Shown in pieces: positions 46,413 through 55,129 of a stretch of 64,000 nucleotides of DNA (position 1 is its first letter; every line of letters starts with the position of its first letter). The DNA comes from JAJPKK01 sp963824905 (GTDB lineage Bacteria; Pseudomonadota; Alphaproteobacteria; Rhizobiales; Xanthobacteraceae), in the NCBI GenBank assembly GCA_963824905.1, contig CAWGRH010000014.1, forward strand, positions 544,815-608,814. Reading direction: 5' to 3'. The notes beneath the pieces were generated by a model that had not been told where the DNA came from, did not search any database, and saw only the letters and a list, made by a program, of their open reading frames with translations. Position numbers and translations under genes: made by a program.

Positions 46413-47111
46413 TTACGCCCGCCGCTCCGCGACCAGCCGCGCGATTGCCGCACGCAGCTCCGGGATGCCGGCGCCGGTGTCCGCGGCAGTCGCGAGCACC
46501 TCGGGAAAGGCGGCTGGATGCTTGGCAAGCGCTGCGCGTGCGGCCGCTTCGCATTCCACGAGCGCCTGCGGCTTCACCGCGTCGCACTTGGTGAGCACGA
46601 CCTGATAGCTCACCGCTGTTTCGTCGAGCGAGGTAAGCACGGGATCGTCGGCGGCGCCAAGGCCGCGCCGCGCGTCGACCAGGACATAGACCCGCAGCAG
46701 GTTGGCGCGTCCCTTGAGATAGGCGTGGATCAGGTCGGTCCAGGCGGCGACCTTGGCCTTGGGCGCGGCGGCATAGCCGTAACCGGGCATGTCGACGAGC
46801 GTCACCGGACCCTCGGCAGCGAAGAAGATCAGCTCCTGGGTACGCCCGGGCGTGCTCGAGGTGCGCGCGAGGCCGTTGCGATTGGTGAGCGCGTTGATGA
46901 GGCTCGACTTGCCGACATTGGAACGGCCGGCAAAGGCGAGCTCGACGCCCTTCATGGCCGGCAACGAAGCTGGCGTTCCTGCCGCCGCGACGAACTGCCA
47001 GTCGACCGCGAACAGCCGACGGCCGGCCGCCATCTCATTCGAGGTGAAGGGTGTGGCCCGCGATGGCTGAATGTGTTCGGAGGATTCCGACACGCTTGCT
47101 TTGCCCCTCAA
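46413..47111 (-). CDS. engB: ribosome-biogenesis GTPase EngB (YihA/YsxC)
   Basis: A 232-residue GTPase needed for late 50S subunit assembly. G1 is GRSNVGKS, G3 DMPGYGY, G4 TKCD, with SSTPGRTQ as the G2 region. Residues 1-30 are a variable extension. It lies 140 bases after yidC on the same strand, the usual rhizobial arrangement. A family A repeat sits between them. Its stop is 17 bases from that of the convergent thiaminase-like gene. Confidence 0.93.
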   Translation of the reverse strand: MRGKASVSESSEHIQPSRATPFTSNEMAAGRRLFAVDWQFVAAAGTPASLPAMKGVELAFAGRSNVGKSSLINALTNRNGLARTSSTPGRTQELIFFAAEGPVTLVDMPGYGYAAAPKAKVAAWTDLIHAYLKGRANLLRVYVLVDARRGLGAADDPVLTSLDETAVSYQVVLTKCDAVKPQALVECEAAARAALAKHPAAFPEVLATAADTGAGIPELRAAIARLVAERRA

Positions 47112-47137
47112 CCAGCGTCCGTCGTCATTCTGTGTTG

Positions 47138-47226
47138 GTCATCGCCGGGCTTGACCCGGCGATCCCGATAATATGGCGCGGCCGTGCCTTACTAAGCGGG
47201 ATGGCCGGGTCAAGCCCGGCCATGAT
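47138..47226. repeat. palindromic intergenic repeat, family A copy 5
   Basis: GTCATCGCCGGGCTTGACCC mirrored by GGTCAAGCCCGGCCATGAT. The centre is slightly diverged (GGCGCGGCCGTGCC). It lies between yidC and engB, so it would be part of the transcript. Confidence 0.85.
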
Positions 47227-47251
47227 GATCCCGAGGGCGGATCGTGGCGCG

Positions 47252-49120
47252 CTAGCTCTCCGCTTTCTTTCCTCGCCGGAACACCGCAACGACGTTGTCC
47301 CACAACTCAACCTTGGCGCCGTTACGCCGCATGATCACGGACTGCTGGATCACCGAGAGCGTGTTGTTCCACGCCCAGTAGATCACGAGGCCGGACGAGA
47401 ACGACGCCAGCATGAAGGTGAACACCACCGGCATCCAGTCGAAGATCATCTTCTGCGCCGGATCGGGCGGCGCCGGATTGAGCTTCATCTGGAACCACAT
47501 GGTGATGCCCATGATCAGCGGCCAGGCGCCGATCCACAGGAAGTGGCCGACCAGCGGAAGCTGCGTCGGATCGTAGGGGATCAGCCCGAACAGGTTGAAC
47601 ACGTTGGTCGGATCGGGCGCGGAGAGGTCCTTGATCCAGCCGAAGAACGGCGCGTGGCGCATCTCGATGGTGATGAACAGCACCTTGTAGAGCGAGAAGA
47701 ACACCGGGATCTGAATCGCGATCGGCAGGCAGCCTGCGACCGGATTGATCTTCTCGCGCTTGTAGAGCTCCATCAGCTCCTGCTGCTGCTTGACCTTGTC
47801 GTCGGGGAAGCGCTCGCGGAGCGCCTGCATCTGCGGCTGCACCGCCTTCATCTTCGCCATCGAGGCATAGGACTTGTTGGCGAGCGGGAAGAACAGCGTC
47901 TTCACGAGCACGGTGACCAGCAGAATCGAGACGCCGAAGTTGCCGAACAGCTTGAAGAAGAAGTCGAGCGCCAGGAACATCGGCTTGGTGATGAAATAGA
48001 ACCAGCCCCAGTCGATCAGGAGATCGAAGTGGTTGAGGCCGAGCTGCTGGTTGTAGCCGCCGATGTCGACGAAGGGGAAATTGATGCCGACGACGTTGAT
48101 CTCCTTCGCGCCGGCGAACAGCCGCGCGTCAGCGGCTCCGGTCCCGCCCGGGGCGACCGTCTGCGCATCGAGGAGGTAGTCGGTCTGGTAGCTCTTCACA
48201 CCGCCGGCATCGGCTGCGGAGAAATGCGCCTGGACCTGGGCGCTGGTGTTGGGGAGCAGGGTCGCCGCCCAATATTTGTCGGTGATGCCCATCCAGGCGT
48301 TGGTCACCTTGAAGGCGACGTTCTTCTTGTCGTCGATCGTCTTGTAGGTGAACTCCTGCAGTCCCTGATCGCCCATCACGCCGATCAGGCCTTCGTGCAG
48401 GATGTAGTAGCTCTGGGTCTGCGGGGTCCCTATGCGCGAGATGCGCGCATAGGGATAGAGGGTGACCGGCGCGCCGGTGCTGTTCGTCACCTCGTCGCGC
48501 AGGGTGAAGAGATACTTGTCGTCGACCGTGATGGTGCGGCGGAACTTGAGGCCCTCGCCATTGTCATAGACGAGCGTGATGGGATGGCCCGGGGACAGAG
48601 ATGCCGTTCCTTCCTGCCCCCACACGGTCTCCGGACCCGGCGCATTGACGTTGGCGCCGGCGGCGCCGACCCAGCCGAACTCGGCATAGAACGGATGCGC
48701 GCTGCCGGCCGGGGCCAGCAGTACGATCGCCGGCGAATTGGGATCGACCGTTTCGCGATAGCGGGTGAGCGAAATGTCATCGATGCGCCCGCCCTTGAGG
48801 TCGATCGACCCCTTGATCTCCGGCGTCTCGATCTGGACGCGGGGGCCCGCGGCAAGCGCGATTTCGCGGCTCTTCTGCTCGGCCGGCGTCGTCACGTCCT
48901 GCTGGCCGGGCGGCTTTGGGGGGGCAGGTGCTGCTGCCGGCGACGGTGCGGCCTGGCCCGGCGCCGCCTGCGGCGGCTGGGTCTGCTGCGCCTGCTGCTG
49001 CTTGATGAGCGCATCCTGGCGCTGGCGTTCCATCTGCGGCATGCCGATGAAAAACTGCCATCCGATCAGAACGATCGCCGACAGCACGATTGCGAGAATG
49101 GTGTTCTTCTGATCGTTCAT
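47252..49120 (-). CDS. yidC: membrane protein insertase YidC (Oxa1 family)
   Basis: A 622-residue insertase. TM1 is KNTILAIVLSAIVLIGWQFFI. A long periplasmic domain (about 60-370) follows a Gln/Pro-rich linker. Five conserved helices then follow, with AGCLPIAIQIPVFFSLYKVL as the family signature, VFTFMLASFSSGLVIYW and a basic C-terminus. Length is normal for Gram-negatives. The start overlaps the rnpA stop by four bases (ATGA). Confidence 0.96.
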   Translation of the reverse strand: MNDQKNTILAIVLSAIVLIGWQFFIGMPQMERQRQDALIKQQQAQQTQPPQAAPGQAAPSPAAAPAPPKPPGQQDVTTPAEQKSREIALAAGPRVQIETPEIKGSIDLKGGRIDDISLTRYRETVDPNSPAIVLLAPAGSAHPFYAEFGWVGAAGANVNAPGPETVWGQEGTASLSPGHPITLVYDNGEGLKFRRTITVDDKYLFTLRDEVTNSTGAPVTLYPYARISRIGTPQTQSYYILHEGLIGVMGDQGLQEFTYKTIDDKKNVAFKVTNAWMGITDKYWAATLLPNTSAQVQAHFSAADAGGVKSYQTDYLLDAQTVAPGGTGAADARLFAGAKEINVVGINFPFVDIGGYNQQLGLNHFDLLIDWGWFYFITKPMFLALDFFFKLFGNFGVSILLVTVLVKTLFFPLANKSYASMAKMKAVQPQMQALRERFPDDKVKQQQELMELYKREKINPVAGCLPIAIQIPVFFSLYKVLFITIEMRHAPFFGWIKDLSAPDPTNVFNLFGLIPYDPTQLPLVGHFLWIGAWPLIMGITMWFQMKLNPAPPDPAQKMIFDWMPVVFTFMLASFSSGLVIYWAWNNTLSVIQQSVIMRRNGAKVELWDNVVAVFRRGKKAES

Positions 49121-49512
49121 GAGATGCTCTGAGGCTCGGCAAGCCGCGCTTTGTCGGCTGCCCGCCCGCTCCGATCGGCCGGCCGCCGCGCCTTATCTAG
49201 GCGCGCCAACGCGCCCGCGAAATCCTCGACGAGGCGGGAAAACGGGATTTCGAGCGCAGTCGACCGTCCGACCAGCACGTAGTCGCTCCCGCCGCGCAGG
49301 TTCCGCGCGGCCGATAGCCGCACGACTTCCCGCAGGCGTCGCCGCACCCGATTGCGCTCGACCGCCCCGCCCACCTTCTTCGACACGGTGAAACCGACCC
49401 GCGCCGGACCTTCGTCGCCGCGCCTGCGTTCCTGGAGCACAAAACCGGCCGTCGGGGCCTTGGTGCCGGCCGCAGCCGCAAGGAAGTCCCGGCGACGTTT
49501 GAGTTTTTCCAT
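49117..49512 (-). CDS. rnpA: ribonuclease P protein component
   Basis: A 131-residue RNase P protein, which helps the catalytic RNA remove tRNA 5' leaders. The signature VERNRVRRRLREVVR is intact and the N-terminal LKRRRDFLAAA is standard. ATG 49512 begins at that conserved point; the longer frame overlaps rpmH and is not supported. It is 34 bases after rpmH and overlaps yidC by four bases. Confidence 0.94.
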   Translation of the reverse strand: MEKLKRRRDFLAAAAGTKAPTAGFVLQERRRGDEGPARVGFTVSKKVGGAVERNRVRRRLREVVRLSAARNLRGGSDYVLVGRSTALEIPFSRLVEDFAGALARLDKARRPADRSGRAADKARLAEPQSIS

Positions 49513-49546
49513 TGCACCGACCTCGACGAGCCGGCGCGGCGTCCGC

Positions 49547-49681
49547 TCACGCGCTGAGCCGCTTGCGGCCCCGCGCCCGGCGCGCATTGAGCACCCGGCG
49601 GCCGCCCTTGGTGGCCATCCGGGCCCGGAAGCCGTGCCGGCGCTTGCGCACCAGCTTGCTCGGTTGATAGGTCCGTTTCAC
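49547..49681 (-). CDS. rpmH: 50S ribosomal protein L34
   Basis: A 44-residue L34, full length: KRTYQPSKLVRKRRHGFRAR then the Arg/Lys-rich tail ending KRLSA. The start codon is GTG at 49681, with GAGGAAG just upstream. It heads the rpmH-rnpA-yidC-engB series on the minus strand. Confidence 0.96.
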   Translation of the reverse strand: MKRTYQPSKLVRKRRHGFRARMATKGGRRVLNARRARGRKRLSA

Positions 49682-50041
49682 GGCTTCCTCTTTCGTCCTG
49701 CCGCCAAATTGAACGTAACGGGTGAAAAAACGCGACGGGCCCGGATCAATCGAAGGTCGGGAACCAGCGTCGCGCGTGCTGCGGCGCTTATAAGGGAGCA
49801 CCCCAGTCCCGTCAATGCGAACCGACGGCGGACCGAGGGCGCCGTTTCCAGCAAGAACCGACAAAAAGCCACGTCTAAAGTCCAAGTCTATGGGCGCCGG
49901 ATTGTGGTATAGAATCAGGCAATAGGCGCGACGTTGCGTAGCTGCTCTGCTGTTGGCTAGGTTAACAAGCGGGCCGCTATAGAATATCCCGTCAGCGCGA
50001 CTGTCGCCGGGGCATTGAACCCCGGACGTAGAGGCAAGCTG
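49682..50041. other. divergent promoter region between rpmH and the histidine kinase gene
   Basis: 360 bases with no supported gene. It must contain the rpmH operon promoter (minus strand) and that of the kinase (plus strand). I do not see DnaA-box clusters that would mark an origin, even though rpmH lies next to oriC in some bacteria. Confidence 0.5.
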
Positions 50042-51526
50042 TTGCAGACCCAAACCGACCTCGATCCGCCGGGTGTCGCGGCGATCCCTGAGCCGCCCAT
50101 TCGCTTCGGCCTGTCCGGCAAGCTGCTGGTGCTGACGGTCGTCTTCGTCATGCTGGCAGAAGTGCTGATCTACGTGCCGTCGATCGCGAACTTCCGGCTC
50201 GCGTGGATCAACGACCGGCTGGCGGCCGCCCATACCGCGGCGCTCGTGCTCGACGCCGCGCCGAGCGGCATGGTGCCGGAATCGCTCGCGAAGCAAATCC
50301 TCGACAGCATCGGCGCCCGCGCAGTGGCGATGAAGATGGGCCAGCAGCGCCGGCTGCTCGCCACCTCCAACCTGCCGAGCGAGGTGCAGCAGGAAATCGA
50401 CGCCCGCGATATCGGGGTGTGGCCGGCGATCATGGAGGCGTTTCGCACCCTCCTGTTCGACAACGACAAGGACATCATCCGCGCGATCGGGCCGGCGCCG
50501 ATGGGCGGCGAATTCGTCGAGATCGTGATCGAAGAGGGCCCGCTGCGGAAGGCGATGTGGCGCTATTCGCGCAACGTGCTCCTGATCTCGCTCCTGATCT
50601 CCGCGATCGCGGCGACGCTCGTCTACTTCGCCCTGCATTACATGTTCGTGCGGCCGCTCCACCGCATCACCGCCAACATGATGGCGTTCCGCGCCGACCC
50701 CGAGAATCCCGCGCGCATCATCGCGGCTGGCGACCGCCACGACGAGATCGGCATCGCCGAGCGAGAGCTCTCCGCGATGCAGCGCGAGATCGCCTCGATG
50801 CTGCAGCAGAAGAGCCGGCTCGCTTCGCTCGGGCTCGCGGTCTCGAAGATCAACCACGACCTGCGCAATCTGCTCGCCTCGGCGCAGCTCTTCTCCGACC
50901 GCCTGGTCAAGCTGCCCGACCCGCAGGTGCAGCGCTTCGCGCCGAAGCTGATGCAGGCGCTCGAGCGCGCGATCGACTTCTGCCAGTCGACGCTCTCCTA
51001 CGGCCGTGCCCAGGAGCAGCCACCCGACCGCGGGCCGGTCGTGGTGCGCGATCTCGTCGAGGAGGTGCGCGACACCATTGGGCTTGCGCCGGAATCGCCG
51101 ATCGGATGGGTGGTCTCGATCGACCGCGGCCTCACCGTCGATGCCGACCATGAGCAGCTCTTGCGCGTGCTGGTCAACCTCACCCGCAACGCCCGCCAGG
51201 CGCTTGAGACCCGGGCGCCGAACGATCCGGCGCGCGACCAGATCCGCATCACCGGGCGGCGAGAAGGCACGGTCGGCGTCATCGAGGTGGCCGACACCGG
51301 ACCGGGCTTCTCGAAGAAGGCGCGAGAGCACCTCTTCGAGGCGTTCCAGGGCTCGACCCGCACCGGCGGCTCCGGCCTCGGCCTCGCCATCGCCGCCGAG
51401 CTCGTGCGCGCCCATGGCGGCGAGATCGACCTCGTCGACGGCACCATCGGCGCGACCTTCCGGATCAGGATTCCCGACCGCCCAGTGGAGCTAAGCGCGC
51501 GGCGCAGTGAGCGGGCGAGCGCGTAG
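50042..51526 (+). CDS. membrane sensor histidine kinase with HAMP domain
   Basis: A 494-residue kinase. TM1 is at about 27-46 (LLVLTVVFVMLAEVLIYVP). The periplasmic sensor spans 47-177, and TM2 178-200 (LLISLLISAIAATLVYFAL). HAMP is at 201-255. The phospho-acceptor His272 is in SKINHDLRNLL. ATPase boxes are NLTRNARQAL, VADTGPGFS and GGSGLGLAIA. TTG 50042 is preferred because GAGG lies seven bases upstream; TTG 50015 is the alternative. No response-regulator gene is adjacent, so it is an orphan here. Confidence 0.88.
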   Translation: MQTQTDLDPPGVAAIPEPPIRFGLSGKLLVLTVVFVMLAEVLIYVPSIANFRLAWINDRLAAAHTAALVLDAAPSGMVPESLAKQILDSIGARAVAMKMGQQRRLLATSNLPSEVQQEIDARDIGVWPAIMEAFRTLLFDNDKDIIRAIGPAPMGGEFVEIVIEEGPLRKAMWRYSRNVLLISLLISAIAATLVYFALHYMFVRPLHRITANMMAFRADPENPARIIAAGDRHDEIGIAERELSAMQREIASMLQQKSRLASLGLAVSKINHDLRNLLASAQLFSDRLVKLPDPQVQRFAPKLMQALERAIDFCQSTLSYGRAQEQPPDRGPVVVRDLVEEVRDTIGLAPESPIGWVVSIDRGLTVDADHEQLLRVLVNLTRNARQALETRAPNDPARDQIRITGRREGTVGVIEVADTGPGFSKKAREHLFEAFQGSTRTGGSGLGLAIAAELVRAHGGEIDLVDGTIGATFRIRIPDRPVELSARRSERASA

Positions 51527-51612
51527 GGCGCGCGGGGCACGGTTGCGCCCTTGCCAAGCCCCGGTAGAGGCTATAGCTATGCGCGGCTGCCGGGCATACC
51601 CCGGACCCCAAA

Positions 51613-51689
51613 GCGCCCGTAGCTCAGCTGGATAGAGCACCAGACTACGAATCTGGGGGTCGGACGTTCGAATCGTTCCGGGCGCGCCA
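51613..51689 (+). tRNA. tRNA-Arg (anticodon ACG), integrase target
   Basis: Acceptor GCGCCCG pairs with CGGGCGC; D arm GCTC-AGCTGGATA-GAGC; anticodon arm CCAGA-CTACGAA-TCTGG gives ACG; T arm GGACG-TTCGAAT-CGTTC has one G-T pair. Discriminator G and encoded CCA end at 51689. The integrase gene ends 12 bases downstream, so the tRNA 3' end is the probable attachment site. The tRNA itself is intact. Confidence 0.95.
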
Positions 51690-51701
51690 CCTAAGCTCCC
51701 G

Positions 51702-52850
51702 TTATCTCTCAATCTTCTTTCGCGCAACAGACGTCGGCCCGGGTCCGGTTTGCAGTTGGTTTGCAAACTTCGTTCGCGGAGAGTTCTCGAAGTTGAAGAT
51801 CGCTTGCTCGGCGAGACCTCGGGTTCGCGCGAGGTAGCGTTCCAAGATGCGATGGACCGTCTTCAGCGAGTGCCCGGTGATCGAGGCGATCTGCTGGGGC
51901 GTGCAGCCCGCCTCGGACAACAATGTCACCGCTGTGCCGCGCAGATCATGAAAGTGCAGGTCAACGGGCTGATCGAGCCCCGGAAGCTGGACTTGGCGAA
52001 GCCCGGCTCCTTCCATCGCCTCGTCCCAGAGCCTGGCAAAATAGCGTTTCTTGAAGGATTGCCCGGTCTTGGTCGTAAGGATCAGCGGTGAGACCCGGTC
52101 TACCTGATCGAGCATCCTGCGGAGCGCGGTCGTGCACGGGATCTCCACAAGCGGACCGGGCGAGCCGCCGCGATGAGACTTCCCTTGTCGCAGCTTGATG
52201 CTGGCACCGTCGTACGAAGACCACGACAAGCGCAAAAGGTCACCTTCCCGTTGTCCGGTATGCAGACCGATAATCAACGCACGCTGCATCTCGACCGAGG
52301 CGACGTTCATGAAAGCTGCGATGTGCTCCGGAAGCCATATGATCTCGGAACGATCAGAGTGATACAGGCGCTTGAAGCCGCGTAAGTGGTTGGCGACTAT
52401 CCGGCCGCGGTCGGTGCCCCAAGTGAGCATCGCCGAAATCGCCGACAGACGATTGTCCGCTTCACGCTCGCCCGATCTCCGCGCCACCTTTTCACGCCAA
52501 TCCAAGAACTCTTTGCGCACCCGCGGATCATCGAGCGCCGCAATGGGCATGTCTCCGAATTCCGCTTCGGCCGCAGTCAGCATCCGGCGGTACTCCGTTT
52601 GGGTGCTTGCCGCTAGCTTTTGCTGGAACTCGACCGAAAGCGTGTACCCGCGAACCAGCGCATTGAAGCTTTCGCCTGCGTGACGATCACGCATGCTTTT
52701 TTCAGCGTAACCGAAGCTGGCGATGAACTCGGCCGAGCCCGGCTGGCCCTCGACCCGCAGGCCCGTGGCACGGTGATAGTAATAGATTTTGACACCGCCG
52801 CCGGCGAGGCGCTTGCGAACCGTGTTGATTCCCTCAAGCCGAACGCGCAT
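51702..52850 (-). CDS. tyrosine-type site-specific integrase
   Basis: A 382-residue phage-type integrase. The catalytic set is visible: Arg in LHTGQREGDLL, Lys region KLRQGKSHRGG, His-x-x-Arg in FHDLRGTA, His in ITGHSLKTV and the Tyr nucleophile in ILERYLAR near residue 345. An N-terminal SAM-like core-binding domain precedes. It ends 12 bases from tRNA-Arg, pointing away from the rest of the island, which fits integration into the tRNA 3' end. The excisionase-like gene overlaps its start by 17 bases. Confidence 0.92.
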   Translation of the reverse strand: MRVRLEGINTVRKRLAGGGVKIYYYHRATGLRVEGQPGSAEFIASFGYAEKSMRDRHAGESFNALVRGYTLSVEFQQKLAASTQTEYRRMLTAAEAEFGDMPIAALDDPRVRKEFLDWREKVARRSGEREADNRLSAISAMLTWGTDRGRIVANHLRGFKRLYHSDRSEIIWLPEHIAAFMNVASVEMQRALIIGLHTGQREGDLLRLSWSSYDGASIKLRQGKSHRGGSPGPLVEIPCTTALRRMLDQVDRVSPLILTTKTGQSFKKRYFARLWDEAMEGAGLRQVQLPGLDQPVDLHFHDLRGTAVTLLSEAGCTPQQIASITGHSLKTVHRILERYLARTRGLAEQAIFNFENSPRTKFANQLQTGPGPTSVARKKIER

Positions 52851-53100
52851 CTCGGCTCACCCTCCAGGCGTCAAGTGGATTGGCCGCCTCGCCCTCAGTC
52901 AACAATCCACTCAACCGGTTCATGGCGACCTGGAGCAGCATCAAGTCGTAACGCCCGCCCGGCAGTGTAGGCCCGGGATATTTCTGATCAAGACGCGCCT
53001 TATCGAAGCCTGAGGGTGAGAGACCAACGTATGCAGCTGCTGCCTCGCGCGTCAATCCGCGAGGAGCCAAGCCGGGCGGCAATGCGTCGTATCGAGCCAT
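52834..53100 (-). CDS. excisionase/AlpA-like DNA-binding protein
   Basis: An 88-residue protein with a winged-helix pattern (GLTREAAAAYVGLSPSGFDKAR) typical of the MerR/AlpA-like excisionases found next to integrases. It overlaps the integrase start, and its ATG overlaps the stop of a small upstream frame (TGATG), so translational coupling is likely. It probably sets integration direction. ATG 53100 is preferred to the GTG three bases before it. Confidence 0.65.
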   Translation of the reverse strand: MARYDALPPGLAPRGLTREAAAAYVGLSPSGFDKARLDQKYPGPTLPGGRYDLMLLQVAMNRLSGLLTEGEAANPLDAWRVSRDARSA

Positions 53101-53306
53101 CACCAGGCCAACACGGCCTTCGTGCGGTTCAAACGGGTTCGGCGATAAAGGCGACCGATCACGTCAGTCGTCACGCCCCGCAGGCGAGAGGCGGTCGTCG
53201 AGCCGTACGGGAAGGCGAGTGCGGGGGCCACTTTGAGCCGGAGGGGCGTGTTTTGGCCGCCCCGATCTACGTCCACATCCCCACAATGTCTGAAGGCAGT
53301 GCGCAA
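53100..53306 (-). CDS. possible small protein coupled to the excisionase-like gene
   Basis: A 68-residue frame ending GVTTDVIGRLYRRTRLNRTKAVLAW, whose TGA overlaps the next ATG as TGATG. That overlap is the main reason to list it. The Arg-rich composition and lack of a recognised domain leave chance as an alternative. Confidence 0.3.
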   Translation of the reverse strand: MRTAFRHCGDVDVDRGGQNTPLRLKVAPALAFPYGSTTASRLRGVTTDVIGRLYRRTRLNRTKAVLAW

Positions 53307-53656
53307 TTTGCTCGTTCCATGTGGTTGCCGGCTGACGTGACAATCGCGATGTCAACGTGCGACTATTGTGGCTTACACCCAGGATTGACCACTGGAGTTG
53401 TCAGACGGCGTAGATTTTTTACAACTGTCGGCGGCTTCTAGAGAGCCTGGTGGGGAGAATGCGAGTTTTTGAGATGAAATTCGCCGAGCCTTAAATTCCG
53501 TTCGAGGCAGCGTCAGTACCGCTTCTTATTTTGTTAATCCAACTGAGGACGATGAGTCGGACCAGGTTCTCTCCGGCCCGTAGACTGGAGCATCGGGCAG
53601 CAAGATCGAGAAACCGATAATGGAGACCTTGCCGCAAACCTAGCCAAGAGCCAGCC
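53307..53656. other. intergenic, no gene recognised
   Basis: About 350 bases of falling GC content. Short frames exist on both strands but none has a supported start or motif. It contains the promoter of the unknown gene that follows. Confidence 0.5.
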
Positions 53657-54325
53657 ATGCCACGCGCTACCATACCTATTTTCGTTCGAGACACGGGACC
53701 TTTTGAAGGAGCTTCTTGGCTGCTTTCGAGTATTGCGTACCCTGATGATAACAACCGCTGTATTCCATTCACCGCGGCATTGTGTCGGTGTGCGCACCTT
53801 CAAACCGTGGACATGTCCCCCGATTGGGCAACGACTTTGCAACAGATACGTCCTTGGATCTTTACGTATGGTGATACTGCCTTTTCTAAAAACCTAACTG
53901 TTGGCTTCAACATACTTTATCGGCGTCTCGCAACCGCATTGTTCATGATCCAACCGCATCTGCGTGGACTGTTGAAAGAAAAGCCGCCGACACGCATAAA
54001 TGGCTTCGCGCCGACGGTAGGAAATGCAGCAGCGCATCTTATGAGTGAATTTGGTTGGAAGGGAGACAGCGAGGCAACGTTTAAATCTCGCATTTGGGGT
54101 CCTACGAAGCCGGTATCGCATGCTGCTTACGTGGTATCGGTCCGCGTTTTCAAAGCAACACAAGCAAAACCCTATGAAGAGAGGAATTTACTGTCTGCTC
54201 TGTTTCCTCCAGAAAGCGAGCTTCTCCAGATAATATCTCTTTCCGAGCAAATTAGGTTGAGGCTACCTGAGATCAGGCAGTTCCGCATCAAAGAAAAAGA
54301 TACATTCAAATTTGAGGCGGTCTGA
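53657..54325 (+). CDS. unrecognised island protein of 222 residues
   Basis: I do not recognise this protein. It is mostly alpha-helical in appearance. Several aromatic-rich patches are visible (WLLSSIAY, DWATTLQQIRPWIFTYGD, FNILYRRLATALFMI) and the C-terminus is rich in Lys/Glu (RIKEKDTFKFEAV). There is no signal peptide or clear membrane helix. Base and codon use are visibly more AT-rich than neighbouring chromosomal genes, so it looks acquired. It stands alone between the integration module and an IS remnant. The Shine-Dalgarno before ATG 53657 is weak. Confidence 0.6.
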   Translation: MPRATIPIFVRDTGPFEGASWLLSSIAYPDDNNRCIPFTAALCRCAHLQTVDMSPDWATTLQQIRPWIFTYGDTAFSKNLTVGFNILYRRLATALFMIQPHLRGLLKEKPPTRINGFAPTVGNAAAHLMSEFGWKGDSEATFKSRIWGPTKPVSHAAYVVSVRVFKATQAKPYEERNLLSALFPPESELLQIISLSEQIRLRLPEIRQFRIKEKDTFKFEAV

Positions 54326-54360
54326 CGAGTTGCCTAACCCGGATTATGCGTGAGGCACGC

Positions 54361-54710
54361 ATGTCGTGCCACAGCGCGACGGCCAATCAGGTGCGGCTCG
54401 TTCTCCATACTGCCGCGTTCAGGATGATGTTTGGCGTGCGCGCCGCGATCCCTCAGACGAGCCCGCGCGCCAGCGCTGAGTTCCCGAGAGCGCGCCTGAT
54501 CAAGATCGGGCCGCGCGTGATCGAGCACATTGCGCGCATCCGCGTCCACCTGCCAACGAGTTTGCCCGGAGGGGACATTGTCCCGAATCGTCGCACTCGG
54601 CCTGCTGCGATCCGGCCCAGGAGCTGCGGGGCCATGTGCCCGACGAGCCGCCGCCGAGGCAGATCAACCCGAAACGCGTCGCTCAACGAGTTGCCTCACG
54701 CCGATCCAGC
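54361..54710 (+). pseudogene. IS1380-family transposase, 3' remnant
   Basis: SCHSATANQVRLVLHTAAF followed by AEFPRARLIKIGPRVIEHIARIRVHLPTSLP matches the end of IS1380-family transposases, where the typical words are SCHxxxANQFRxLLHxAAY and RLxLLKIxARV. After about 54570 the expected tail (CPEGTLSRIVALGLLRSGP) is one frame over, so there is also a frameshift. The first nine-tenths of the gene is missing and no terminal inverted repeats could be paired. An inactive relic. Confidence 0.75.
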
Positions 54711-55129
54711 AGGTCGGATCTCCAGCGCACGCCCGCTCACTAGGCGTACAAAGTAAGTCCATGTGGCGCATCATTGCGGCTAAGCATCTCCTGGCAGTGA
54801 ATGTCGGGAAAGCCCTTAGCCTGGGACATCAGGTTCGGGCTTTATCGATCTGGATCGCCTCCCCACGCGCTTCTCACCAATCATCGGGTGCCCTTCGTTC
54901 CAGAGACCCGGTCCTGAAGTTGCAAAAAAAGCGTGTACGCCTATCCCGCCCGGCCCCAATCAACTCCGCCGAGCCTGCTGGGAAGTATTCAAATCTCGTC
55001 GTCGTCTGACAACTCCGGCTCTCTAAGTCGTGCGTAATGTCCGTATCGCATCAGCCGAACAGGTTGTTGCCCGGGTGCATCCCACTGCGGTGGGCGTCCG
55101 GATGTCAAACCAAGCAGAGGAAAAGTGAA
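54711..55129. other. intergenic, no gene recognised
   Basis: Follows the IS1380 remnant and leads to the ParB-domain gene. Its frames are shadows of the relic or lack starts. CCCACTGCGGTGGG at 55081-55094 is a small palindrome just upstream of the next gene and could be an operator; this is only a suggestion. Confidence 0.4.

Noticed and set aside
49682..50041. possible replication origin beside rpmH
   Set aside because: No clustered DnaA boxes or AT-rich unwinding region, and dnaA is absent; origin location near rpmH does not hold for most alphaproteobacteria.
53016..53441. 141-codon open frame on the plus strand
   Set aside because: Overlaps the excisionase-like gene antisense and has no Shine-Dalgarno or recognisable motif.
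54530..55009. 159-codon open frame on the plus strand
   Set aside because: Its first third is the frameshifted tail of the IS1380 transposase and the rest has no domain or ribosome-binding site.
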